Shown here: positions 15,522-23,168 of the stretch, piece after piece | Numbering within the stretch: position 1 is the stretch's first letter | Layout: every line of letters starts with the position of its first letter | Source: a virus | Strand: one strand, 5' to 3' | DNA length: 38,220 nt | Virus record (IMG/VR): IMGVR_UViG_3300010334_000121 | Location: 1 to 38,220 of that record | Program-made: the position numbers and the translations under genes | Notes under the pieces: model-generated | Told to the model about the DNA's origin: nothing | What the model saw: only the letters and a program-made list of their open reading frames with translations | The model's database searches: none

Positions 15522-15756
15522 GGTCAAGCAACTCTGCGAGCAGGGCCGCCGAGGCGTGGTCTACTCGCAGGGGGACGAAGTCGTCGGGCGCGTGAGTGCG
15601 GCGCAAGTGCGCGCCGAGCTCCTACGCGCTCACCGCGCAGGCGAAGACTCGCCCGAGGCCGAGGCCGGGGCTATCCTCGAGGCCGAGACGGCCGTCGAGA
15701 TCCACGAGATCCGTGATATGATCCGCGGGTACCTCGACGCGCTCGCGCGAGGCTAG
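15517..15756 (+). CDS. Tail assembly chaperone extension (T-like) made by frameshift
   Basis: About 79 residues in the +1 frame relative to the G-like gene, starting AEVKQLCEQGRRGVVYSQGD and ending in EIHEIRDMIRGYLDALARG. No ATG, GTG or TTG with a ribosome binding site lies at its beginning, yet the composition is protein-like, so it is probably translated as a fusion to the preceding ORF (total about 254 residues). In this family the T part binds the tape measure while the G part contacts tube subunits. The internal GTG codons near 15556 and 15592 are less likely separate starts. The tape measure gene begins 17 bases later. Confidence 0.6.
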   Translation, partial: AEVKQLCEQGRRGVVYSQGDEVVGRVSAAQVRAELLRAHRAGEDSPEAEAGAILEAETAVEIHEIRDMIRGYLDALARG

Positions 15757-15773
15757 TCGACCGGGAGGCAAGA

Positions 15774-17840
15774 GTGGCATCCGCTGAGACCGTCGTTCTG
15801 ACTTTACAGGAGCAGATCAGCGGTCCGGCGGAAGCCGCGGCGGGCGGCCTGAGCAAGCTCGAGCAGCAAATCCTCCGCGAGCAAGCCACGCTCGCGATGC
15901 TGGAAACCAAGCTCGGCAACGCGCGCCAGAAGATGGACATCCTCGCCGCGGGCACGGTCGAGCCGAAGGCGATTGCGGCCTACGAGAAGCAAGCGGCGGC
16001 CGTTGAGGACTTGAATGCTCGACTCGACCTAGCGCGCGCGAAGTTCGCCGAGCTTGCGAATGCACCCGAGCCCGACGAAAGCGCCATCACATCCGCCTCG
16101 TCGCAAGTCAACACGCTAGGAATGGCGGCATCGGCGGCGACCGAGAAACTCGCCGCGATGGGCTCGCCCGATCTCGGCGTCGTCAACGTCGCGCAACTCC
16201 AAAGCGCGAGCGGCCAGGTTGACTACTTCGGTATCAAGTGCGAGGAGCAGGTCGCTAAGATCGAAGAACTCAAAGGCCAACTCTCGGGCCTAGGTGACGC
16301 GGCCAGTGCGCCTGCGGCCGAGGTCGAAAAGCTCGGCGACGCAATGGGTGCCGCGGCCGGGCCTGCGGGCGTATCGAGCGAAGCCTTGGGCGACCTCGGC
16401 GAAGCCTCGCAACGGCTCGCCGGGCCTATGGGCGAGAAAATCGGCAAGCTTCGGCAGTTCGGCGAGGCGCTCGCGGAACTCGGGCCCGAAGCCATCGCGG
16501 CGGCCGTTGCGGTGGCCGCGGCCGTGGCTGCGATTGCGGCCATCGGCGCCGTGTTCGTCGCGGGCGTAAAGTCCGCAGGCGAGTACCGAGACGAGCTTTT
16601 GAGGCTCCAGGGCGCGGTCGGCGGTAACGCGGAAGCGGCCAAGGAACTACAGGGCGCCATTACGCAGGTCGCCTCGGGCTCCGCGCTCGCTCGCGACAAG
16701 ATTACCGACCTCGCCGGACAACTCGCGCGCGCGGGCTTGCAGGGCGCCGAGCTTCGGAACGCGCTTGAGGCCGCGGCGATTGCCTCGTCGGCCGGTGGCG
16801 ACCAGATGGCGAACGACTTCATCAAGGCCGCCGAGGCCGCGAAGAAGACGGGCGGAAGCGTCGACGAGCTATCCAAGGCCATGAAAGACAAGCTCGGCGG
16901 CGTGGCCGCCGCGCAGGCGTTGTCGTTCGGCGTTCAGATCGACAAGCTCAAAGAGAACCTCGTCGGCCTGTTTAGCGGCGCCGACATCACGCCGCTGCTT
17001 GAGGCGATGCACGCGCTTCTATCGATCTTCGACGCTACCACGGCCGAGGGGCAGGCGATGCGCGAAACCATCGGTGGCGCGATTGAGTTCATCATTGGCG
17101 CCTTGCTTCGATTGGGCACGATCTTGCTTTACGCCTATGTGGCAATCAAGAGCAACGCAGTTGCCTGGGCCGTCGTGAAACTGGCTGCGATGGGGGTCGT
17201 CGCTGCGCTCGTATTTGTCGCCGCGGTGGTTGGCGTAATCATCGCCATCATGGGCGCGGCGTGGGGTGTAATCACGATGGTGTGGGGCGCAATCGCCTAC
17301 ATCGGGATGGCGGTAGTCAATGGTCTCTCGACAGTCGGGAGCTTCCTGTACGAGTACCTGATTCAGCCTTTCGTTGACGCCTACGACGCGCTCTCGTCCT
17401 TCTCGTTGGCCGAGATTGGCAGCAACATGATCAACGGCCTAATCGGCGGCATCAAGGGCGCCGCAGGCGCATTCGTGTCGTCGATTGTTGGCGTGGTGAA
17501 AAGCGGAGTGCAGGCTGCGAAGTCCGCCCTCGGCATCGCGTCTCCGTCCAAGGTGTTCGCCGACATCGGCCTCAACACGGGCGCCGGCATGGTCCGAGGC
17601 GTCGACGCGAGCGCGGAGGACGTGCAGGCCAGCACGGAGGGCCTCGCCGACGCCGCGGTTACGGGTGCGACGGCGGGCAAGAAGGCCGCGGGCGCACTCG
17701 GCGCCAAGGGCGGCGCCTCTACAGGCTTCGCGCCGACGTTTAGCAACTGCAACTTCGTGGGCACCACGCAGCGCGAGGTCGAGGCCATGATGCGCGCGGT
17801 GTTCGAGGCTGAGTATCTCGACGCGGGAGCGGTGGCATGA
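15774..17840 (+). CDS. Tape measure protein
   Basis: 688 residues from a GTG with GGGAGG at 15761-15766. The N-terminal third is coiled coil with repeated A/L/E heptads (KLEQQILREQATLAMLETKL and on). Hydrophobic segments lie near residues 240-265 and, more extensively, 435-530, the latter presumably for membrane insertion at DNA ejection. The C-terminal part contains NMINGLIGGIKGAAGAFVSS and SALGIASPSKVFADIGLNTG, a signature often seen at the end of tape measures. By the usual 0.15 nm per residue, the tail would be roughly 100 nm long (estimate). The stop overlaps the next ATG (ATGA). Confidence 0.85.
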   Translation: MASAETVVLTLQEQISGPAEAAAGGLSKLEQQILREQATLAMLETKLGNARQKMDILAAGTVEPKAIAAYEKQAAAVEDLNARLDLARAKFAELANAPEPDESAITSASSQVNTLGMAASAATEKLAAMGSPDLGVVNVAQLQSASGQVDYFGIKCEEQVAKIEELKGQLSGLGDAASAPAAEVEKLGDAMGAAAGPAGVSSEALGDLGEASQRLAGPMGEKIGKLRQFGEALAELGPEAIAAAVAVAAAVAAIAAIGAVFVAGVKSAGEYRDELLRLQGAVGGNAEAAKELQGAITQVASGSALARDKITDLAGQLARAGLQGAELRNALEAAAIASSAGGDQMANDFIKAAEAAKKTGGSVDELSKAMKDKLGGVAAAQALSFGVQIDKLKENLVGLFSGADITPLLEAMHALLSIFDATTAEGQAMRETIGGAIEFIIGALLRLGTILLYAYVAIKSNAVAWAVVKLAAMGVVAALVFVAAVVGVIIAIMGAAWGVITMVWGAIAYIGMAVVNGLSTVGSFLYEYLIQPFVDAYDALSSFSLAEIGSNMINGLIGGIKGAAGAFVSSIVGVVKSGVQAAKSALGIASPSKVFADIGLNTGAGMVRGVDASAEDVQASTEGLADAAVTGATAGKKAAGALGAKGGASTGFAPTFSNCNFVGTTQREVEAMMRAVFEAEYLDAGAVA

Positions 17841-18472
17841 GCGAGCCGAGCACGGGCACGGTCGACCAGGCGGGCACGTTCTCGCCGGATGACTACTACA
17901 ACCGCAGCATCACGCCGCTCAATCCGTACATCAGCCACACGGAGTGGGGCCTCGTCATGATCGGCGACAACCCCGTCCCCGGCATCGTGACGGCCATTGA
18001 GGGCGCGTCGAAACCCGAGGAGTGGAGCGTCCAGAAAGGCACGAGCGCGTCAAACGCCACGACCGTGTGGAAGGGCACGAAGCTCGCTGAGTCGATCAAG
18101 ATCACGACGAACCTCTTTGACGTGCTCCAGGTCGACGCATACTACGTCTTGCGCGACCAACTACGGCCGAAGCTCGGCACGAAGCCGCCGTCGTGGATCG
18201 TGGTCAATGCGCACATCAACTGGGTAGGCATCACGCGCGTCGCGGTCGTGGACATCACGCCACCGAAGTGGATGGGCGCGTCGAATAGCTGGGAAGGCAC
18301 TGTCACGCTCATCGAATACAACCCGAGCAAGCCCGCGAAGGCCGGGCCTGCGGGCGCGGCGAAGGCAGGCAACGGTGGCGGGCAGGGCACAAGCAACAAC
18401 TCGCCCCCAAGCGCCAACCAGCAAGCGGCCGAGGAGTTCAAGCAGGCAGTCGCCGCGGCGAAGGCGGCATAG
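17837..18472 (+). CDS. Baseplate-proximal tail protein
   Basis: 211 residues beginning at the ATGA overlap with the tape measure gene. A compact domain (residues 25-165) contains EWGLVMIGDNPVPGIVTAIE, WKGTKLAESIKITTNLFDV, PPSWIVVNAHINWVGITRV and WEGTVTLIEYNP, strongly beta in character. A low-complexity Gly/Asn/Pro linker follows and the protein ends in an A/K helix. Genes directly after the tape measure in contractile phages encode tube initiator or baseplate hub proteins, so this is probably a tail-tube to baseplate adaptor. The exact family was not recognised. Confidence 0.5.
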   Translation: MSEPSTGTVDQAGTFSPDDYYNRSITPLNPYISHTEWGLVMIGDNPVPGIVTAIEGASKPEEWSVQKGTSASNATTVWKGTKLAESIKITTNLFDVLQVDAYYVLRDQLRPKLGTKPPSWIVVNAHINWVGITRVAVVDITPPKWMGASNSWEGTVTLIEYNPSKPAKAGPAGAAKAGNGGGQGTSNNSPPSANQQAAEEFKQAVAAAKAA

Positions 18473-18473
18473 C

Positions 18474-19136
18474 GTGTCCACGGTCGGCACCGCGCACGCG
18501 CACACGCTGCGCCTCACGCTGCCGCGCTACGGCCAGTGGCGCCTCGACGCGGTACTTGAGGGCGGCGACGTGCCTGCGGAGGGCTCGACGGTGTCGGCCC
18601 TCGTTGGCGACCTCGAGCTCACGGGCAAGGTGCTTCGCGCGGGCTTCGACGCGCCCGATAGGCCGCACGTCGTGCTCGTCGGCGGGCTCGGCTGGGAGAC
18701 GCCGCTTGCGGCGCCCGTGAGCTACCAGAGCGATGCGAGCGTGATGCTCTCGACCGTGCTCGACGACCTCGCGCGGCGCGCGGGCGAGACGCTTGAGCGA
18801 CCCGCCGACGTGCCGCTCGGGCTAGCCTACGCAAGCCCGGCGAGGCGCACGGTACGCGACGCGCTGAACGCGCTCGCGCTCGTCGGCTACACGCCGCCCT
18901 GGCGCGTCGACTCGGACGGCGTGACGCGCTACGGCGACCGCGTGGGCACGACCGTGACGGCGCGCTCGACCATCATTCGGCGCAACTTCGGCGTGTCGCT
19001 GCGCATCGTCGGCATCGACTCGCCCGCGGCGTTCCTGCCGGGGAACACGCTCGTCGATGGTGACGCGAACGTGCTAATCACGCGGGCAGTGGTAGACGAG
19101 GCGACGAACCGCCTCGAAGTGGAGGTGTGGTCGTGA
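18474..19136 (+). CDS. Putative baseplate hub protein (gpP-like)
   Basis: 220 residues from a GTG two bases after the previous stop. It opens with a beta domain (HTLRLTLPRYGQWRLDAVLE, LVGDLELTGKVLRAG) and continues with helices around LSTVLDDLARRAGETL and RTVRDALNALALVGYTPPW, then closes with strands (NTLVDGDANVLITRAVVDE, LEVEVW). This resembles hub subunits such as Mu gpP or T4 gp27-type proteins, on which the spike sits. The evidence is gene order (tape measure, adaptor, hub, spike) and secondary-structure pattern rather than a specific motif. It ends with a GTGA overlap. Confidence 0.5.
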   Translation: MSTVGTAHAHTLRLTLPRYGQWRLDAVLEGGDVPAEGSTVSALVGDLELTGKVLRAGFDAPDRPHVVLVGGLGWETPLAAPVSYQSDASVMLSTVLDDLARRAGETLERPADVPLGLAYASPARRTVRDALNALALVGYTPPWRVDSDGVTRYGDRVGTTVTARSTIIRRNFGVSLRIVGIDSPAAFLPGNTLVDGDANVLITRAVVDEATNRLEVEVWS

Positions 19137-19402
19137 GCTTCCTCGCTGGGCATGATTCTCAGGACACGATGATCGCGCTGCTACAGGCCGCGAATCTGAA
19201 GGCCATCACGCCGAGCGACACGACCGATGTCACGGCAGAGACCACTCGCGGCCTGTTCGTGACATCGAACGGAGGCGTGCATATCCGCACGCTCGACGGC
19301 GTGAATATCGACCTCGGCAACTGGACGAAAGGCAGCATCATTCCGATTCACGTCTCGCGCGTGCTCGCGGCAACCGCGGCGACGGTGTACGGGCTGGTCT
19401 AG
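19133..19402 (+). CDS. Small virion protein next to the baseplate spike
   Basis: 89 residues. GTG at 19133 is chosen because it forms a GTGA overlap with the hub gene; GTG at 19127 would add two residues. The sequence LKAITPSDTTDVTAETTRGL followed by FVTSNGGVHIRTLDGVNI and IIPIHVSRVLAATAATVYGL matches a widespread small phage protein seen near head or tail genes, with a single beta-sandwich look. Function is not established; a structural role at the tail tip or as a decoration is inferred. The stop overlaps the next GTG start. Confidence 0.5.
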   Translation: MSFLAGHDSQDTMIALLQAANLKAITPSDTTDVTAETTRGLFVTSNGGVHIRTLDGVNIDLGNWTKGSIIPIHVSRVLAATAATVYGLV

Positions 19403-20007
19403 TGGCTGCCGCTCCGACGCTCCGCGAGCTCGTCCTGCGCATCGTCGCCGAGGCGTTCCCCGCGCTCGTGTACGGCGTGCCGCGGACGTACGTCGTGCAG
19501 AGCGTGCGCTCGGACGGCCGCCTCGACCTCTCGCCGCCTCCCGATGCGACGATGCTGCCCGAGCTCGTCAACGTCGAGCCGTGGACGCTGAACGGCGTCA
19601 CGGTGGCGCCTACGCCCGGCACGGAGGTCGTGGTCGTGTTCCGCGACGCAAGCCCGTCGCGGCCCGTCGTGGTGGGCTACGCGCAAGGCGTCGCCGCGGC
19701 CGGTGGGTCGCCCAACGCGACGACGCCGACGCGCCTCGAGGTCGACGCGAGTGACACGGTCACGGTCGGCGCGAGCGCAAGCGCCGTCGAGCTCGCGGGT
19801 GGTGGCTCGTCGGTAGCGCGTGCGGGTGATACGGCGGGGCGGCTCATCTTCGACGCGGGCATCCAGACGCTCTACTACGCGCCGGGGCAGCTCGCACCCT
19901 ACGTCGCCGTGGAGTCGAATCAAAGCAGCCCGGTGCCACCACTGCCCACGGCGCTCGGCACAAGCATCGTCATCGACTCGGGCTCGTCGAAGGTCACAAG
20001 CGGCTAG
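19402..20007 (+). CDS. Baseplate spike protein (gpV/gp45-like)
   Basis: 201 residues from GTG, overlapping the previous TAG by one base. The N-terminal part (residues 1-100) looks like the OB fold of phage spikes: YVVQSVRSDGRLDLSPPP, VNVEPWTLNGVTVAPTPGTE, VVVVFRDASPSRPVVVGYAQ. A repetitive beta region follows (RLEVDASDTVTVGASASAVE), then GGGSSVARAGDTAGRL, reminiscent of the gpV tail. This trimeric needle punctures the outer membrane and, with Mu gp45, starts the baseplate series. No PAAR tip histidines are evident. The downstream gene has its own promoter-like element. Confidence 0.6.
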   Translation: MAAAPTLRELVLRIVAEAFPALVYGVPRTYVVQSVRSDGRLDLSPPPDATMLPELVNVEPWTLNGVTVAPTPGTEVVVVFRDASPSRPVVVGYAQGVAAAGGSPNATTPTRLEVDASDTVTVGASASAVELAGGGSSVARAGDTAGRLIFDAGIQTLYYAPGQLAPYVAVESNQSSPVPPLPTALGTSIVIDSGSSKVTSG

Positions 20008-20012
20008 CGCCG

Positions 20013-20027
20013 TGATATAGTCGCGCC
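20013..20027 (+). promoter_or_regulatory. Extended -10 element before the gpW-like gene
   Basis: TGA-TATAGT (20013-20021) lies in the 20-bp gap after the spike gene. The GTG start at 20028 is six bases from the end of the hexamer, so the transcript would be leaderless. GTCACA at 19993-19998 is a possible weak -35 at 17 bp. No Shine-Dalgarno sequence is present. Confidence 0.45.
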
Positions 20028-20438
20028 GTGGCTCGCAACGCGCCCGCAGCCTACGGGACCGACCTCGGGTGCATCCTGAGCACGGATTCCCTATTCAGCA
20101 GCACGACGGGCATCGACGTCGTGCGCCAGGACGCCTATCACCGGCTGCTCACCGATAGCGTGCTCGGGCCCGCGGGCGACGACTGGGGCTACGACTGCCG
20201 GCGCTTGCTCGGCGCGAAAGACTCGATGATCTCGGCTATCCAGCCGCTGCTCACCGAGGTGCTCCTACGCGACGAGCGAATCCAGGGCGCGACGGTAAAC
20301 GTCAAGGCGAGCTCGACGGGCACGGGCCTTCGGATCGTCACCGTGACCGCACAATGCCAGACGGCCGCGGGGCCCTTCGACCTCGTGCTCTCGATTGATA
20401 ACGTGTCAGTCTCGACGATTGACCAGCAGACGAGCTAG
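20028..20438 (+). CDS. Baseplate wedge protein (gpW/gp25/Mu gp46-like)
   Basis: 136 residues from GTG. Features match the gp25/gpW lysozyme-like wedge family: an N-terminal DLGCILSTDSLFSS, a central helix pair (ISAIQPLLTEVLLRDERIQG) and strands such as ATVNVKASSTGTGLRIVTVT and PFDLVLSIDNVSVS. It nucleates baseplate wedges and contacts the first sheath ring. The position between spike and gpJ-like genes is the conserved order gp45-gp46-gp47 in Mu. The start has no ribosome binding site but an extended -10 six bases upstream. Confidence 0.65.
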   Translation: MARNAPAAYGTDLGCILSTDSLFSSTTGIDVVRQDAYHRLLTDSVLGPAGDDWGYDCRRLLGAKDSMISAIQPLLTEVLLRDERIQGATVNVKASSTGTGLRIVTVTAQCQTAAGPFDLVLSIDNVSVSTIDQQTS

Positions 20439-20441
20439 CCC

Positions 20442-21704
20442 ATGGGTCTATTCGAGTCGTCGCAAGTGCCCGAGACCGAGGCGTCGATCCGCGCGAAGCT
20501 CATCAGCTACGCACAGGCTGCGGGCCTTCAGGTCACGTCGTGGCTCGTCGGCTCGGTAGGGCAGCAAATCCTCGAGACGATGGTCGCTGGCCTGTACGGA
20601 TACACGCAGACCGTTCCGACCATCGTGCGCGGGTTCGCTTCGCTCGACACGGCGACGGACCCCGGCGATGTCGACCCGTACGACGATACGAACGTCGCGC
20701 TGACGCCCGCGCCGGGCTTCCTCAGCAACATGGGCGCGAACGTCTATGGCACGACGCGGAACGAAGCGTCGAATGCGAGCGGCTTCGTGACGTTCACGAA
20801 CGCGGGAGTCGTCCCGCGCACGTTCGCGCCGTATGGCCTCATCTTCACGCGCTCGTATGGCAGCCCGGCGCCGACGTACACGAACACGCCCGATGCGGCC
20901 ATCTACACGGGCGTCGGAGGGACGGTGACAGTCGCCGCGGGCTCGTCGCTCACGATCCCCGTCGCGGCAATCTCGCCGGGCTCGGCGAACTCGGCGACGA
21001 TTGGCTCGCTCTCGCTCACGACGTCGCTCCTCGGGTGCTCGGCGACGAACGCGGCCGCGGTGCTCGGCACCGACCGCGAGGGCGCCGACGCCTACCGCGC
21101 GCGCTGCCGCACGGCGCCCGCGCGCACGTCGCTCGGCGGGCCGGGCGCGGCGATTAGCTACCTCGCGGCGACCCAGTACGACGGAACGCCTGTGATCAAC
21201 GGCTCGGGCACGGCGTCGAACATCACGCGCGTCTACGTCTCTTCGGATAGCACGACGGGCATCGTCGACGCGTACTACGCCTCGCCCACGGGCCCGGCGA
21301 CGGCCGAGGACGTGACGGCCGCGAACCTGAACATCACCTCGTATGCGTACGCCACGCCCGACGCCATCACGTTCACGGGAGTCGCGGCGACGGCGACGAC
21401 CATCGTGTGCAGTGGCACCGTCAAGATCAAGGCGCGTCCCGGCCTCGTCGTGGCGACGATCAAGCAGGCAATCGTGGACACGCTCGTCGACTACTTCTCG
21501 ACGATCCCCATCGGCGGCGTCGACCAGGTCGCGGGCGCAGGCGTGGTGTACGCGGCCGACATGCAGGCCGTCATCCGCACGGCCTACGTGGGCCTCTACG
21601 ACCCGATCCTGACCTCGCCGGCCGGTGCGAGCACGGCTATCGCGCTCGGCCACGTCCCCGTGCTCTCGACGTCCACGGCCTCGTGGACGGTGACGGTGGT
21701 CTGA
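20442..21704 (+). CDS. Baseplate J-like protein (Mu gp47-like)
   Basis: 420 residues, starting four bases after the gpW-like gene. It has the typical J layout: an N-terminal helical part (SIRAKLISYAQAAGLQVTSW, QQILETMVAGLYGYTQTVP), a beta domain (FVTFTNAGVVPRTFAPYGLI, GTVTVAAGSSLTIPVAAISP), the conserved DREGADAYRARCRTAPART-like stretch with GGPGAAISYLAATQYDG, and C-terminal domain III strands. It forms the outer baseplate wedge. In J proteins the segment following the RAR motif directs wedge assembly. The context (gpW-like before, gpI-like after) agrees. Confidence 0.75.
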   Translation: MGLFESSQVPETEASIRAKLISYAQAAGLQVTSWLVGSVGQQILETMVAGLYGYTQTVPTIVRGFASLDTATDPGDVDPYDDTNVALTPAPGFLSNMGANVYGTTRNEASNASGFVTFTNAGVVPRTFAPYGLIFTRSYGSPAPTYTNTPDAAIYTGVGGTVTVAAGSSLTIPVAAISPGSANSATIGSLSLTTSLLGCSATNAAAVLGTDREGADAYRARCRTAPARTSLGGPGAAISYLAATQYDGTPVINGSGTASNITRVYVSSDSTTGIVDAYYASPTGPATAEDVTAANLNITSYAYATPDAITFTGVAATATTIVCSGTVKIKARPGLVVATIKQAIVDTLVDYFSTIPIGGVDQVAGAGVVYAADMQAVIRTAYVGLYDPILTSPAGASTAIALGHVPVLSTSTASWTVTVV

Positions 21705-21705
21705 C

Positions 21706-22554
21706 GTGGCGGGCTTCGTCGGCACGTTTCAGCGGGCGATTGCGAACGCGCTCGTCGCGTTCTTGCAGGACAAGAACGTCCAGCGGCTCGTGCAATCGTT
21801 CGGGCTCGTCGAGGACGATGCGGCCGAGTCGCTCGCGCAGGGCGTACGGCTCTCGCAACCGTTACGCGCGGACACGTCGGCGCTGCCGTACCTCTCGGGC
21901 GACCGCGGCATCACGCTCTACACGACCGAAGGCGACGTTTCGCAGCGCGACCGGCTGGCGCACTGGTGGCAGCTTCACCGCATGCGCGGAACGCATCAGG
22001 GCGAGATGCGCTATGCGCACCCGTTCTTCAATGACCAGTTTGGCGGACTGCCGAAGATGCGCATCGTGCATCAGGCCGGCGACGGCTCGTCGGCTACCTG
22101 GCACACGCTCGACGCGGCCGACGTCTACACCGTTCAGCGGCACGCGCCATCGAACTGGAACTGGGATGGTGTCACTTCGGCGTGGTCGCGATTCTGGGTC
22201 ATCATCTACGTAGACACCATCGCATTCCCTGCGTCGTCGAAGTGGGATGGCGTGTGGCCGAACACGCCCTACTGGGATAATGCCTCCGACATATGGGACA
22301 GCCTGCTCACGTATGACCAAGTGCAGACGGTGCGGCACGCCATCGAAGAGTGGAAGTCGGCGCACTCAACGCTCTGGGGCATCATCCTCGCGACGGACCC
22401 GACTTCATTCAACCCGACGTCGAATCCGACCATTAGCATGGATGGTTGGTCGTCGCTGCCCGTCGGTAACTGGTATTCGACCATCGACCCCGTGACTGGC
22501 AAGCTCTCGCGACTGCCGACGTGCGCGGTCGCCTACAACCTGGGGAAAGCCTGA
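21706..22554 (+). CDS. Baseplate/tail protein I-like (gp48 position)
   Basis: 282 residues from GTG, one base after the J-like gene. The N-terminus is helical (FQRAIANALVAFLQDKNVQR), and the middle is rich in aromatic residues: HWWQLHRMRGTHQGEMRYAH, YWDNASDIWDSLLTY. The segment VQTVRHAIEEWKSAHSTLWG followed by IILATDPTSFNP is the pattern seen near the C-terminus of several tail protein I-like wedge proteins, which link J to the fibres. The family assignment is tentative; the position after gpJ and before fibre genes is the main support. The next gene begins two bases later. Confidence 0.5.
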   Translation: MAGFVGTFQRAIANALVAFLQDKNVQRLVQSFGLVEDDAAESLAQGVRLSQPLRADTSALPYLSGDRGITLYTTEGDVSQRDRLAHWWQLHRMRGTHQGEMRYAHPFFNDQFGGLPKMRIVHQAGDGSSATWHTLDAADVYTVQRHAPSNWNWDGVTSAWSRFWVIIYVDTIAFPASSKWDGVWPNTPYWDNASDIWDSLLTYDQVQTVRHAIEEWKSAHSTLWGIILATDPTSFNPTSNPTISMDGWSSLPVGNWYSTIDPVTGKLSRLPTCAVAYNLGKA

Positions 22555-22555
22555 T

Positions 22556-23158
22556 ATGACCACGAGCGTCACGCCCATCACGCCCGTCGCGACGTTCACG
22601 ACGAACGTCTACCCGCCTTTGAGTGGCACGACGATTCACGCCGTCGACCTCGAGTCGGCCGAGCAGGCGCTGTGCAACCGATGGGCGTGGTTGCTCGCGC
22701 AGCCGCGCGTGGTCGAAGTGGTGAAGGCGTCGCAGGACGATGCGACGAGCGCGCATGCGGCTATTACTACGAGCGTGCCCGCGACGACGGGCGCATTCGC
22801 GAACATGGGAACGAAGGTCACGCTCCCCGGCCTGAAGGTCGGCGACGTCGTTCAACTGCAAGCGTCCTTCTTCGCGGAGATGAGCACGGGCGCACCGGCC
22901 TACTTGCGATTCGGCAACACGCTTACGAGCCTCGCAATCAACAACTGCGTAATCGACAACAACTACACGCAGGGGCTTGGAGGAAGCACGAACTACTGGC
23001 GCACTCCTACGCCGGTCATGCTTTCCGCGTTCTTCACCGTGACGTCGACGTATATCGGCACGCAAGACGTCTACATTCAAGGTCGAGTCGACGCGGGTTC
23101 GCTGCAAATCGACGCGCCCTTCTCGCTCGTCGCCACCGTCTACCGCACCGGCCTCTAG
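22556..23158 (+). CDS. Fibre-region virion protein
   Basis: 200 residues starting just after the I-like gene. After a proline-rich start it has a helix with W-A-W (NRWAWLLAQPRVVEV), then a beta-rich C-terminal half (GTKVTLPGLKVGDVVQLQAS, PAYLRFGNTLTSLAINNCVI, VYIQGRVDAGSLQIDAPFSL) resembling a jelly-roll or fibre-tip domain. It lies between the baseplate and the LamG-bearing fibre, so it is probably a tail-fibre attachment or short fibre protein. No recognised family. AGGAG at 23156-23160, at its end, serves the next gene. Confidence 0.45.
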   Translation: MTTSVTPITPVATFTTNVYPPLSGTTIHAVDLESAEQALCNRWAWLLAQPRVVEVVKASQDDATSAHAAITTSVPATTGAFANMGTKVTLPGLKVGDVVQLQASFFAEMSTGAPAYLRFGNTLTSLAINNCVIDNNYTQGLGGSTNYWRTPTPVMLSAFFTVTSTYIGTQDVYIQGRVDAGSLQIDAPFSLVATVYRTGL

Positions 23159-23168
23159 GAGCACGCCC

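Noticed and set aside
15376-15756. Independent gene starting at 15376 for the second tail chaperone ORF
   Set aside because: Its first 45 residues are the out-of-frame shadow of the G-like gene (Arg/Ser-rich); only the part after 15517 looks like protein, so a frameshift fusion is preferred.
6901-21000. Evidence that this is a transposable Mu-like phage
   Set aside because: Portal, capsid and baseplate are Mu-like, but no MuA/MuB transposase, Mu ends or Ner-type repressor are visible here; the head-tail similarity alone does not imply transposition.
20448-21725. Long reverse-strand open frame opposite the gpJ-like gene
   Set aside because: Arg-rich shadow of the forward gene with no start signal and no motif.
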